A DNA stretch of 10,399 bases from Methanobrevibacter sp. GTDB taxonomy: Archaea > Methanobacteriota > Methanobacteria > Methanobacteriales > Methanobacteriaceae. The stretch lies in assembly GCA_017652345.1 (NCBI GenBank), contig JAGCBE010000254.1, positions 1 to 10,399 of the forward strand, given 5' to 3'. The notes beneath the pieces were generated by a model, which saw nothing but the letters and a program-made list of their open reading frames with translations, searched no databases and was not told the DNA's origin. A program made the translations under genes and the position numbers. Below are positions 1 to 7,493 of the stretch, one piece after another; positions within the stretch are counted from its first letter, which is position 1; every line of letters starts with the position of its first letter.

Positions 1-12
1 ATAAATACAAAT

Positions 13-17
13 GGAGA
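13..17 (+). promoter_or_regulatory. Ribosome binding site of the first gene
   Basis: GGAGA lies six bases before the ATG at 24 and fixes that start. The bases before it (1-12) contain a TAA at 2-4 that could be the stop of an upstream gene in that frame, but too little is present to say. Confidence 0.6.
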
Positions 18-23
18 ATTAAA

Positions 24-257
24 ATGAAAGTAAAAACTACATATATTGGCACATTAGACGGCGTTTCAATCATTACAAACGGTGAAAAACCAGAAGGCAT
101 GATAGTAACTGATGAAAAATTGGTTCTTTATGCTGATAAAGATAAGATTTTGCACAATCTTGAGACTGAAGAAATGGCTTATTCAAAAGTTATCGAACAG
201 CTTTCAGATCAAGAAGATTGGGAAGAATTAGATGATCCTACAGCAAAAATGGAGTAA
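24..257 (+). CDS. Small acidic protein of unknown function, upstream of the tail-fibre genes
   Basis: This encodes 77 aa with no signal peptide or membrane segment. The first half (about residues 5-45) reads like a small beta-rich fold, with alternating hydrophobic residues around YIGTLDGVSIITNG and EKLVLYADKDK. The C-terminus (residues 60-77) is strongly acidic, with a DWEELDDP stretch. The start at 24 is supported by GGAGA six bases upstream. The stop is three bases before the next ATG, and the Shine-Dalgarno of the next gene (GGAG, 251-254) lies inside its last codons, so the two are probably translationally coupled. Its position at the head of the fibre block suggests a tail-associated or fibre-assembly role, which is inference only. 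I do not recognise a named family. It is probably a real gene because it fits tightly into the operon. Confidence 0.8.
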   Translation: MKVKTTYIGTLDGVSIITNGEKPEGMIVTDEKLVLYADKDKILHNLETEEMAYSKVIEQLSDQEDWEELDDPTAKME

Positions 258-260
258 GCT

Positions 261-800
261 ATGCCAACAAGTACAACTGTAACAGAATTAAAAATTAATA
301 AGCTTACTAAAGCTCAATATAATACTTCTTCTAAATCTGCTACTGAATTATGGTTAGTAACTGATGATGATGGTTATATTGAAACAGATCAAGGTGTTGA
401 AAATGTAAGCAAGATTTTGGTTGTAGGTGCTGATGGTAAAGTTACATTAGGTAATCCAGGTACAGCAGTTGCAGATCAATCATATGATCCAACTTCAACA
501 AATGCTCAAGCAGGAACAGCTGTAGCTCAAGCTGTTGCAGGTAAAGCATCAATGTCAAGTGTTTCAGAAGTTTTAGCGTTAGTTGATTGGGAATTGGTAG
601 ATGATGTTATTACAGCAACTATGACTGTTTCGGGTGTAACATCATCAAATGTAGTGTTTGTAAGTCCAGCACCTACTTCAGCAGATGTTTATGCAGCAGC
701 TGGAGTTTTATGCACAGCTCAAGGAACTAACAGTTTAACATTTACTTGCAGCACTATTCCATCAGCTGATATGGATGTGAATGTTTTGATTTTAAGTTAA
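261..800 (+). CDS. Short tail-fibre-like structural protein
   Basis: This encodes 179 aa. The N-terminus (residues 8-34) carries KINKLTKAQY followed by ATELWLVTDD, a pattern I associate with the virion-anchor ends of phage fibre and appendage proteins. Residues 72-93 hold a DQSYDPTSTNAQAGTAV segment that recurs almost unchanged in the 1160-aa fibre downstream. Such segments are usually short helical or linker parts of trimeric fibres. The C-terminus (about 115-179) is a compact beta-rich domain with VVFVSPAPTS and two cysteines (C151, C163), resembling small terminal domains on gut-phage structural proteins. GGAG at 251-254 sets the start. The likely role is a short fibre, a fibre-tip or an adaptor at the tail end; the receptor is unknown. 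It could instead be a minor virion decoration protein. Confidence 0.72.
   Translation: MPTSTTVTELKINKLTKAQYNTSSKSATELWLVTDDDGYIETDQGVENVSKILVVGADGKVTLGNPGTAVADQSYDPTSTNAQAGTAVAQAVAGKASMSSVSEVLALVDWELVDDVITATMTVSGVTSSNVVFVSPAPTSADVYAAAGVLCTAQGTNSLTFTCSTIPSADMDVNVLILS
474..539 (+). repeat. Module shared with the long tail fibre (copy 1)
   Basis: These 66 bases encode residues 72-93 of the short fibre protein. The partner is 3006-3071 in the long fibre. The two share the core DPTSTN, then GTAV, and an identical 22-base run (483-504 and 3015-3036). They also share a second identical 18-base stretch elsewhere (657-674 and 3582-3599, encoding FVSPAP). Confidence 0.75.
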
Positions 801-810
801 GGAGTTAAGG

Positions 811-1974
811 ATGGCTATATTCAATACTCAAATTAAAGGTGGTGGAAGTGCACCTGCAGTTATTAACTCTTTAAATGTAACTCCAAGTACTTCTGCTCAA
901 ACAATTACAGCAACTGGTGGTGTAGATGGATACAGTCCAGTAAATGTTTCAGCTGTAACAAGTTCAATTGATGCAAACATTGTTGCTGGAAACATTAAAG
1001 ATGGTGTTTCAATTTTAGGTGTTGCTGGAAATGTTGTTGAATTAAGAGGCGAAACAAAAATTATAACTCCAAGAACATATGCACAAACAGTTTATCCAAC
1101 AAATCCTAACAATGGTATAACTCAAGTAACTGTTCCAGCTGTAACAAACACGATTGATTCAAATATTGTAGCTGGAAACATTAAAACTGGTGTTAGTATA
1201 TTAGGTGTTACTGGAAATTATTCTGGAACAACTCCTACTGGAACATTAAATATTACATCAAACAATACATATGATGTAACAAATTATGCAACAGCAGTTG
1301 TTAATGTGCCTGGAGGTCAAAGTGGTTATCCTGAAATACCAAGTTACGTTGTTTCAAATGGCACTGCATCGAAAAGAACAATAGCCTTAACTGGTCATGA
1401 ATTTGATGATATTGTATCAATTGCTAATACAGGTATGCGTGGAGCATTTTTATATGTAAATATGACAGGTGTAGCTAATTTTCCAAATCTAACATCTGTT
1501 GGTGGCGATGGTTTAAGTCAGACTTTTGCAGGAACAAGTATTACAAGTGCAAGTTTTGATAGTTTAGTTAATGCAACTGGTCAATTAGCATTTCAACAAA
1601 CTTTTGCTTTCAATGCAAATTTGACATCTGTAAGTTTTCCAGTATTAAAAACCGCAGGCTCAGATTGTTTCAGTAGTTGTTTTACTAGTTGTACAAGTCT
1701 AGTAACTATGACTTTTACTGCATTAGAAAGTATAGGTGCAACAGCGTTTAATATGACTTTTAATGGTTGTACAGGTTTAACAACATTATCATTCCCAGCT
1801 TTGAAAACAGTTGCTAACAGCAATTCACTGGGTTACATGTTATTTGGTTGTTCTAACGTCACAGTTCATTTCCCAAGTAATTTACAATCAACAGTTGGAA
1901 GTTATGCAAGTACTTTAGCAGGATATAATGGCACAAATACAACAGTTTTATTTGATTTACCAGCAACAGAATAA
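811..1974 (+). CDS. Tail adhesin with prophage-type repeats and BspA-like leucine-rich repeats
   Basis: This encodes 387 aa. Residues 21-137 contain two copies, 62 residues apart, of a module ending in NIVAGNIK-x-GVSILGV-x-GN (residues 44-75 and 106-137). This module is widespread in phage and prophage tail proteins of gut Bacillota. A third, partial unit follows at 144-169. Residues 244-349 hold four leucine-rich-type repeats of 26-27 residues with the pattern L-T-x-x-S-F-P-x-L-K-T followed by a phenylalanine- or cysteine-rich turn, as in BspA-like LRR proteins. Cysteines cluster at 286, 290, 294, 320 and 347. AAGGAG (799-804) precedes the ATG. No enzyme motif is visible. BspA-like repeats usually mediate binding to proteins or surfaces, so a receptor-binding or decoration role is inferred. 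It lies ten bases after the short fibre gene and 17 before the long fibre. Confidence 0.78.
   Translation: MAIFNTQIKGGGSAPAVINSLNVTPSTSAQTITATGGVDGYSPVNVSAVTSSIDANIVAGNIKDGVSILGVAGNVVELRGETKIITPRTYAQTVYPTNPNNGITQVTVPAVTNTIDSNIVAGNIKTGVSILGVTGNYSGTTPTGTLNITSNNTYDVTNYATAVVNVPGGQSGYPEIPSYVVSNGTASKRTIALTGHEFDDIVSIANTGMRGAFLYVNMTGVANFPNLTSVGGDGLSQTFAGTSITSASFDSLVNATGQLAFQQTFAFNANLTSVSFPVLKTAGSDCFSSCFTSCTSLVTMTFTALESIGATAFNMTFNGCTGLTTLSFPALKTVANSNSLGYMLFGCSNVTVHFPSNLQSTVGSYASTLAGYNGTNTTVLFDLPATE
940..1221 (+). repeat. Two-copy 62-residue tail-protein repeat
   Basis: Copies at 940-1035 and 1126-1221 encode residues 44-75 and 106-137 of the LRR-bearing protein. Both read V-x-V-x-AVT-x-x-ID-x-NIVAGNIK-x-GVSILGV-x-GN. 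The period is 186 bases. These units probably form a beta-rich stalk between the anchor and the LRR tip. Confidence 0.8.
1540..1857 (+). repeat. Four tandem leucine-rich-type repeats (BspA-like)
   Basis: Units start at residues 244, 271, 297 and 323 of the 387-aa protein. They are 26-27 residues long and align on LTSVSFPVLKT, LVTMTFTALES and LTTLSFPALKT, each followed by an N-x-TF or CF-rich turn. The DNA copies are clearly diverged, so this is an old repeat rather than a recent slippage product. Confidence 0.65.
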
Positions 1975-1991
1975 TTAAGAGGAGATATTGA

Positions 1992-4900
1992 ATGGTAGCC
2001 TCAATAGAAAAATCATCAACTTTGAATTTTCGTAAACAAAAGAATAAAATCGTTATTAGACATTCTGATATTGAGGATATGAATCCTTCAATACCAGATG
2101 AAGGTGAAGTTGTATATGCTACAGACACTAACGAACTTTACATTGGTGATGGTTTAACAAAAGTTGAAGAATTATCACCGATTTCTGGTGGTGGATCTGG
2201 TTCAACTAACTATAATGAATTAACAAATAAACCTAAAATCAATGATGTAACATTATCTGGTAATAAAACATCTGAAGATTTAGGTTTAGCATCTGCTGCT
2301 GAAGGTGCTTTAGCTGCATCTGCTATTCAACCTGGTGATGATATATCAGATTTGAACAATGATGCAGGTTATATTACAGGTATTGATTCAAGTGATGTAA
2401 CAACAGCTTTAGGATATACACCTGCTGATTCATCAAGTTTAGCAACTGTTGCAACAACAGGTGATTATGATGATTTATTGAATAAACCAACAATTCCAGC
2501 TGCTCAAGTTAATTCTGATTGGAATGCTGATTCAGGTGTAGCTCAAATCTTAAATAAACCTACAATTCCAGCTGCTCAAGTTAATTCAGATTGGAATGCA
2601 TCAAGTGGTGTAGCTGAAATCTTAAATAAACCAACGATTCCTGATACATCTAATATGGTTACAACCAACACCACTCAAACAATCACTGGTGAAAAGATAT
2701 TCACTGGTAAATTGAATTATTGTGCTGGTATGACATACATATTGGCTGGTAATGGTGGTACAAAATTAGGTTATTGGTCTTATGATATTGATGGTCAACA
2801 AAATATTACACTTCAAACAATGACAGCAAGTACCAGAAATATCAATTTTAAAACCAATAATGGTGGTAAAGTAACGTATAATGGTAGTGAAATTGCTAAA
2901 AAATCTGATATTATAGCTCAAGTTCAATCTGACTGGGATCAAGTAGATGTTGATGCTGTAGATTACATTAAAAACAAACCTACTATTCCAGCAGGTGTTG
3001 TAATTGATCAAACTTATGATCCAACTTCAACAAATGGACAGTCTGGTACAGCTGTTGCTGAAGCAGTTTCAATAAAAGTTACAGCTAACACTGCTATTAC
3101 AGGTGCAACTAAATGTAAAATTACATATGATTCTAAAGGATTAGTAACAGCAGGTGCTGATTTAGAAGCTAGTGATATACCTTCAATTACATTAAGTAAG
3201 ATAAGTGATGTTACAGCTACTGCTACAGAATTAAACTATGTTGATGGTGTAACTTCTTCAATTCAAACTCAATTAAACGATAAAGTTTCATCTGTAAGTA
3301 GTGCAAATAAAGTTTATGCAACAGATAACAACAGTAGTAATACAACAATAAGTTATACTACTGCAAATACTGCATCAACAATTGTTCAAAGAGACTCAAA
3401 TAGTCAAGTTAATGTTAATTTAACTCCTTCAGATAATACTCATGCAGCTTCTAAAAAGTATGTTGATGATAAGTTTGATACAGCAATAACTGAAGCTGTA
3501 GTCTTTCAAGGAATTGTTGCAGATCAAACATTATTGCCTTCATCTGGAAATACTAATGGTGATTTGTATTGGATTACAGAATTTGTAAGTCCAGCACCTG
3601 CAGGTATGACAGTTGGTGATTCAGGTGCTGCTATATGGAATGCTAAATTAGCAACTCCACAATGGCAATACACTGAAGATGCAATATATCAACCAGATGA
3701 TGCAACAATTGAATTAAACGCAAATGCTAAATTATCTGTTAAACTATCAAATTCAGCTAATAACTCATTAACAACTGATGCAAATGGTTTGATTGTTGAT
3801 ATTAGTGGAAAAGTAGATAAAAATAATGCAATTACAGGTGCAACTAAATGCAAAATCACATATGATAGTAAAGGTTTAGTAACTGCAGGTGCTGATATTA
3901 CATTATCAGATGTTTCAGATGTAACTGCATCAGCTACTGAAGTTAATGTTTTAGATGGTATTACAGCTTCAACTACTGAATTGAATTATACTGATGGTGT
4001 AACTTCAAACATTCAAACACAATTGAATGGTAAATTGCAGCAATTCTCTGATATGCCAGCAGATCCAAGCTTATATGATGGTAAAATTGTTCAATTTACT
4101 GGTGATCCTGCTTCTGGTTATACTCCTGGTTACTTCTATCAAGCATATAATATGACTGGTGATCCTATGGATCCAATGTGGATTTGGGAAAATGTATCAG
4201 TTCAATACACACCAACAGTTAGAAGTGTTCCATCTAGTACAAGTTCAACTAATGGAAAACCATTAGTCAGTACATCTAGTTCATATGCATGGAATGATAC
4301 AATATCTTATCCATTAAATTTAGTTAATACGAGTTCAACAGCAACTCAATTAACAATTGGTAGAGGATCAACAACTTCAAGATATATGTATTTCAAACCA
4401 TCATCAACTGCTGCTCAAATGAATATTGGTTTTGGATCAACTGACAGATATGTTTTAACAACATCAATATTCAGACCAAATACTGATCTTGGAGCAAGTT
4501 TAGGTAATTCAAGTTACAAATGGAGTAGTTTGTATGTAAATTATGCATATATCAGTTATTTGTATGATTCAAATTATATTCAACATTCATTATTATCTAT
4601 GCCAGTATTTTATGATAACATAAATGATTATGTGCCTAGTGAAATGAGTGGTAATTATGGCGGTAAAATAATGCAATTTACTGGTCCAGATTCTACATAT
4701 TATGATGCAACTACTCAAACATACAAAGCTGTTAAAAGAGGTTATTTCTACTTAGGTACATATGATGACATGAATGATAGTATGTCATGGGATCAAATTG
4801 ATGTTCAACCTAGAGAAATTCCTTCTCAAACTGGTCAATCAGGAAAGTTCTTAACAACAGATGGTTCAAGTTTATCTTGGGCAACTGTTTCTGGTGGAAG

Positions 4901-5474
4901 CTCTACATTAGCAAGCTTAACTGATGTAAGTTTATCAACGCCAACTGATGGTCAAATATTGATGTATGACGATATGGGTGGTGTTTGGTACAATGGAAAT
5001 GCACCTAAAGAAGTTAAAATTGCAACTGTTGGAACTACAACATATGCTACAGTAGTTAGTTGGTTAAATAATGGTTATGCTGTTATAGCTAAAGAAACTT
5101 CAGGAACTGTAACTTATTATTACAGTCTTAATTTTCAAGCAGATAGTTATTTAAAATTTGTAAGTGTTTCACCTGCTGTTAATACTTCTGCTACCTTGAG
5201 AGCTTATCAATTAAGTTCAAGTGGATGGAGTCTTGCCACTTATGAGATACCTTATTTAAAACCATTTGTTGTTGATTTCTCAGTTGATAGTTCTACTGGT
5301 GCAATTACATGTACATTCAGTAACACACCAACAAATAAATCAGTTCATACAGTAATTGGCAATACATCAATTGCAGGAACTTGGTCTGGATCAGGTTTAA
5401 CTCAAGTGTTTACGCCAACAACTGCTGATGATATTTTAGATAATGCAAATGGTTTTGTTGTAACAGTTTCATAA
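1992..5474 (+). CDS. Long tail fibre protein
   Basis: This 1160-aa protein is the largest in the window. Residues 23-54 (GEVVYATDTNELYIGDG) resemble the N-terminal domain of phage major-tropism-determinant and related fibre proteins, which docks on the tail. Then come typical fibre-shaft elements: NYNELTNKPKINDVTLSG (73-90), VTTALGYTP, tandem NKPTIP repeats (164-217), TQTITGEKIFTG (228-239), and the ATELNY-VDGVTS-IQTQL type. PSDNTHAASKKYVDDKF lies at 479-495, and LGASLGNSSYKWSSLYVN comes later. Two related modules with KIVQFTG/KIMQFTG and GYFY occupy about 683-738 and 870-940. The C-terminal 220 residues are beta-rich and unassigned; I see no S74 chaperone or enzyme motif. AGAGGAGAT precedes the start. 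It is presumably a trimeric, receptor-binding tail fibre. The Ser/Thr/Asn-rich, cysteine-poor composition fits that role. Confidence 0.9.
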   Translation: MVASIEKSSTLNFRKQKNKIVIRHSDIEDMNPSIPDEGEVVYATDTNELYIGDGLTKVEELSPISGGGSGSTNYNELTNKPKINDVTLSGNKTSEDLGLASAAEGALAASAIQPGDDISDLNNDAGYITGIDSSDVTTALGYTPADSSSLATVATTGDYDDLLNKPTIPAAQVNSDWNADSGVAQILNKPTIPAAQVNSDWNASSGVAEILNKPTIPDTSNMVTTNTTQTITGEKIFTGKLNYCAGMTYILAGNGGTKLGYWSYDIDGQQNITLQTMTASTRNINFKTNNGGKVTYNGSEIAKKSDIIAQVQSDWDQVDVDAVDYIKNKPTIPAGVVIDQTYDPTSTNGQSGTAVAEAVSIKVTANTAITGATKCKITYDSKGLVTAGADLEASDIPSITLSKISDVTATATELNYVDGVTSSIQTQLNDKVSSVSSANKVYATDNNSSNTTISYTTANTASTIVQRDSNSQVNVNLTPSDNTHAASKKYVDDKFDTAITEAVVFQGIVADQTLLPSSGNTNGDLYWITEFVSPAPAGMTVGDSGAAIWNAKLATPQWQYTEDAIYQPDDATIELNANAKLSVKLSNSANNSLTTDANGLIVDISGKVDKNNAITGATKCKITYDSKGLVTAGADITLSDVSDVTASATEVNVLDGITASTTELNYTDGVTSNIQTQLNGKLQQFSDMPADPSLYDGKIVQFTGDPASGYTPGYFYQAYNMTGDPMDPMWIWENVSVQYTPTVRSVPSSTSSTNGKPLVSTSSSYAWNDTISYPLNLVNTSSTATQLTIGRGSTTSRYMYFKPSSTAAQMNIGFGSTDRYVLTTSIFRPNTDLGASLGNSSYKWSSLYVNYAYISYLYDSNYIQHSLLSMPVFYDNINDYVPSEMSGNYGGKIMQFTGPDSTYYDATTQTYKAVKRGYFYLGTYDDMNDSMSWDQIDVQPREIPSQTGQSGKFLTTDGSSLSWATVSGGSSTLASLTDVSLSTPTDGQILMYDDMGGVWYNGNAPKEVKIATVGTTTYATVVSWLNNGYAVIAKETSGTVTYYYSLNFQADSYLKFVSVSPAVNTSATLRAYQLSSSGWSLATYEIPYLKPFVVDFSVDSSTGAITCTFSNTPTNKSVHTVIGNTSIAGTWSGSGLTQVFTPTTADDILDNANGFVVTVS
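2481..2642 (+). repeat. Tandem 72-base repeat in the fibre shaft
   Basis: Full copies lie at 2481-2552 and 2553-2624 (62 of 72 bases identical by my alignment), followed by an 18-base partial copy at 2625-2642. Each encodes 24 residues beginning NKPTIPAAQVNSDWNA. Related single units (NKPKI and NKPTIPA) lie around 2224 and 2973. Copy number could vary between relatives and so change fibre length. Confidence 0.9.
3006..3071 (+). repeat. Module shared with the short fibre protein (copy 2)
   Basis: This encodes residues 339-360 of the long fibre and begins DQTYDPTSTNGQSGTAV. It is the partner of 474-539. The 22-base identical core is the kind of patch through which fibre genes can recombine. 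Confidence 0.75.
3093..3161 (+). repeat. Duplicated 23-residue fibre segment, copy 1
   Basis: This encodes a 23-residue segment containing TGATKCKITYDSKGLVTAG (from residue 368). Its partner lies 735 bases downstream. The two peptides are identical although 7 of 69 bases differ, all silent. Both copies are followed by an SDVTA-x-ATE-type segment and later an IQTQLN-type helix. Confidence 0.9.
3828..3896 (+). repeat. Duplicated 23-residue fibre segment, copy 2
   Basis: This is the partner of 3093-3161, starting at residue 613 of the long fibre. The serine codon in TYDSKG is TCT in copy 1 and AGT in copy 2, a change needing two base substitutions. This points to conservation of the peptide. 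Confidence 0.9.
4038..4811 (+). repeat. Paired QFTG/GYFY domains in the long fibre
   Basis: Residues about 683-738 (4038-4205) and 870-940 (4599-4811) are diverged copies of one domain. Each has a short proline-containing lead-in, then GKI-x-QFTG, then GYFY, a methionine/aspartate-rich stretch, and a closing W-x-x-(I/V)-x-VQ. Similar domains occur in gut-phage fibres. The 130 residues between them are fibre shaft with a LGNSSYKWSSLYVN motif. Confidence 0.65.
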
Positions 5475-5486
5475 AGGAGATTTTAG

Positions 5487-7142
5487 ATGGCATTTTCTTA
5501 TGGTTTAACTTTTCCAGCTGCATTCTTAAGATATCAGAGTGAAGAATATCCTGATTTGTTTAAGTTTTACACAGCTGTTCCAACAAGATCTACAGAAAGT
5601 ACTGCAGCTAATAAAAGAAGACCAGTACTTTTTACCAGTATGAATGGTGGTGTTAGATGGAAATATGAAAGTGCATCAACTGGATTTTATCAAGCTAACT
5701 ACTGTGGAAACTTTTATTTTGACGCTTCATCAGGTGGTTTAACAGGTTTTGCTCATAAATCAGCAAGTAGTAGTTATGGTGCTTACAAAGCTAGATGTGG
5801 TCTTGGTACTAGGTATATTAAATTAGGTGTTCAAGGTTGGGAAACCAGTAGTGTAGTTGCTTATAGTACAGCTAATCAGCCTAATAGAGAAATAACTAGA
5901 CAATTAGATGGTAGTAGATATTTTTGTATCAAAGAGGGTGGAGGTTTTGTTTACAATAATTCTGCTTGGTCTACAGCTAACTGGACATCCTTGAGTCTTC
6001 CCAGCAGTACAACATTAAGTGATGATGGTGGTTTTAGACATATTTGTGTTAATCCAGAAAAAGAACATGAAGCTTTAGTATTTTTAACTACTAGTGATAG
6101 TAACAAATATTTAAGATTTTATCTTTTTAACACAAGTGATTTAGCTTTTGGAACAGATTATACTACAACTATTTTTGGTGATACTACACATAAACAAGCT
6201 AATTACAAGTATAGTTCTATTGGTTATTTGCCAGGAATAGGTTATTTAATCTTTTATTGTTATGGTTCTGATAATAACTGGTGTGTTAAAAGACTTCTTA
6301 CTCATGATTTAAACACTGGTGAACCATTGCCTTATAATCAATATGTTTTAGCAGAAAATTTAGTAAAGGTAGGCACTTTTCCTATAGCTCAATATGGTTC
6401 GCATGGTTGGTATTGTCCTTGGACTAAAGAATATTATTTTGTTCCTAGTGCAAGACAAGTATTTTGGACTAAAGATGGTTTAAATTGGAATAGTAGTGCA
6501 GTTACAAGTGCATCTACAAGTGCAGTATGTCAAAAGTTTTTAACTGATGGTCAAAGTATGGTTATAGCTACATCAGGTTCTGCTTTTTATTATTCAAGAG
6601 ATAAAGGTCAAACTTGGATAAACGATTATACTGTATCGCCAGAATGTTTTAATACAGCTAGAAGTACCGATACAATAGTTTTACCATTTAAATGTGTTAA
6701 TAATATAGGTCTTAATACAAACAATGTATTGATTGGTCAACACATTGATGGTTCTGGTAATGTTGAAATTGAAGAACATTGGTTTCAAACAAATTACTAC
6801 ATTCCAGTAGATCCTGATACCTCTTATGTGTTTTATGGTAGTGCTAAAGAAGATTTCGATAATATTGCAGTAAAACAGAAAACTTATTACAATCAAATAA
6901 ACTATTATGACAGTAATTATAACTGGATTAGTAGAAAAGAAGGTGCAGATTATGATAAATCAAATAATAGAGAAGTTCCTTGTTTGTTTACATCACCTTC
7001 AAATGCAGCTTATGCAGTATTATGCAGCAATGTTAACGGTCAAACTGCAACACAAAGTTCAATAGACAAATACAAATGGTATTTTGCTAAAGAAGAAGAT
7101 TTTCAAGTAATGACTAATTATGGTGATATCGTATGTAATTAA
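5487..7142 (+). CDS. Asp-box (BNR) beta-propeller tail protein with lectin-like C-terminus
   Basis: This encodes 551 aa. Asp-box signatures S-x-D-x-G-x-T-W are visible as SRDKGQTW (370-377) and, in weaker form, WTKDGLNW (327-334), with a possible third, SMNGGVRW (51-58). Asp boxes mark blades of sialidase-like beta-propellers. I cannot place a full catalytic set of the sialidase type, so binding rather than cleavage is the cautious call. Residues about 405-535 look like a separate beta-sandwich. It has NYYIPVDPDTSYVFYG, then NYYDSNYNWISRKEG, then LFTSPSNAAYAVL, a pattern I associate with carbohydrate-binding domains on phage tail proteins. AAAGGAGA precedes the ATG. It sits 12 bases after the long fibre and before the holin. 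All 18 arginines use AGA or AGG. It is probably a glycan-directed receptor-binding or depolymerising tail protein. Confidence 0.7.
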   Translation: MAFSYGLTFPAAFLRYQSEEYPDLFKFYTAVPTRSTESTAANKRRPVLFTSMNGGVRWKYESASTGFYQANYCGNFYFDASSGGLTGFAHKSASSSYGAYKARCGLGTRYIKLGVQGWETSSVVAYSTANQPNREITRQLDGSRYFCIKEGGGFVYNNSAWSTANWTSLSLPSSTTLSDDGGFRHICVNPEKEHEALVFLTTSDSNKYLRFYLFNTSDLAFGTDYTTTIFGDTTHKQANYKYSSIGYLPGIGYLIFYCYGSDNNWCVKRLLTHDLNTGEPLPYNQYVLAENLVKVGTFPIAQYGSHGWYCPWTKEYYFVPSARQVFWTKDGLNWNSSAVTSASTSAVCQKFLTDGQSMVIATSGSAFYYSRDKGQTWINDYTVSPECFNTARSTDTIVLPFKCVNNIGLNTNNVLIGQHIDGSGNVEIEEHWFQTNYYIPVDPDTSYVFYGSAKEDFDNIAVKQKTYYNQINYYDSNYNWISRKEGADYDKSNNREVPCLFTSPSNAAYAVLCSNVNGQTATQSSIDKYKWYFAKEEDFQVMTNYGDIVCN

Positions 7143-7154
7143 AAAAGGCAGGAA

Positions 7155-7493
7155 ATGAACAGAACGATAAACGAATATCTTGTAATGTTTTTAACGTTCT
7201 TAGGAGGAATGTTAGGAGGCATGATACTTTCAATGAAAAAGGATGCTGATGATTTTGGTTTGAACAAAAAAACGTTAATCAGGATATTCACGTCTGGTTT
7301 TACTGGATTTATCATAGGTTGTCTATGGGAATATTACATGGAAACCTCTGGTGTAATGATACTATGTGTTATATCATCTTTGGCAGGTTATCTAGGGCCA
7401 AAGGTACTAGAAGGAATGGGTTCAATCTTCTTAGACTCATTAAGAGCTAAGTTAAATTCTACAGCGAAAGGAGAAAAACATGAAGAAAATTAA
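7155..7493 (+). CDS. Probable holin (three membrane segments)
   Basis: This encodes 112 aa. Hydrophobic segments lie at about residues 7-27 (rich in glycine, GGMLGGMIL), 42-60 and 66-84 (ending SLAGYLGPKVL). A charged loop KKDADDFGLNKK separates the first two, and a hydrophilic tail closes the protein. Size, segment number and the GYLGPKVL-type end resemble small phage holins of the LydA-like kind. These insert in the cytoplasmic membrane and time release of the lytic enzyme. AAGG and AGG elements (7145-7152) precede the ATG by a few bases. The gene comes 12 bases after the propeller protein and overlaps the next membrane gene by 14 bases, which suits a lysis cassette. An endolysin is not adjacent, so the holin call rests on topology and context. 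Confidence 0.65.
   Translation: MNRTINEYLVMFLTFLGGMLGGMILSMKKDADDFGLNKKTLIRIFTSGFTGFIIGCLWEYYMETSGVMILCVISSLAGYLGPKVLEGMGSIFLDSLRAKLNSTAKGEKHEEN
7467..7473 (+). promoter_or_regulatory. Ribosome binding site inside the holin gene
   Basis: AAAGGAG lies within the last codons of the holin gene, six bases before the ATG at 7480. It decides the start of the second membrane protein and couples its translation to the holin. Confidence 0.65.

Noticed and set aside
1593..2128. Reverse-strand open frames within and after the LRR gene
   Set aside because: They lie opposite well-supported genes, have no clear ribosome site and give low-complexity hydrophobic translations typical of antisense AT-rich DNA.
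2481..2642. Tandem repeats as a CRISPR array
   Set aside because: Repeats are in frame, contiguous without spacers, and encode fibre-shaft peptides.
2766..3011. Reverse-strand open frame inside the long fibre
   Set aside because: It is a shadow of the fibre gene; its Ile/Asn/Tyr-rich product shows no domain.
6681..6896. Reverse-strand open frame inside the propeller gene
   Set aside because: It is opposite a strong coding region with no start signal.
1992..7142. Diversity-generating retroelement variable region, suggested by the tropism-determinant-like N-terminus of the long fibre
   Set aside because: No reverse transcriptase, template repeat or C-type lectin end is visible. This N-terminal domain is common in fibres without such a system.
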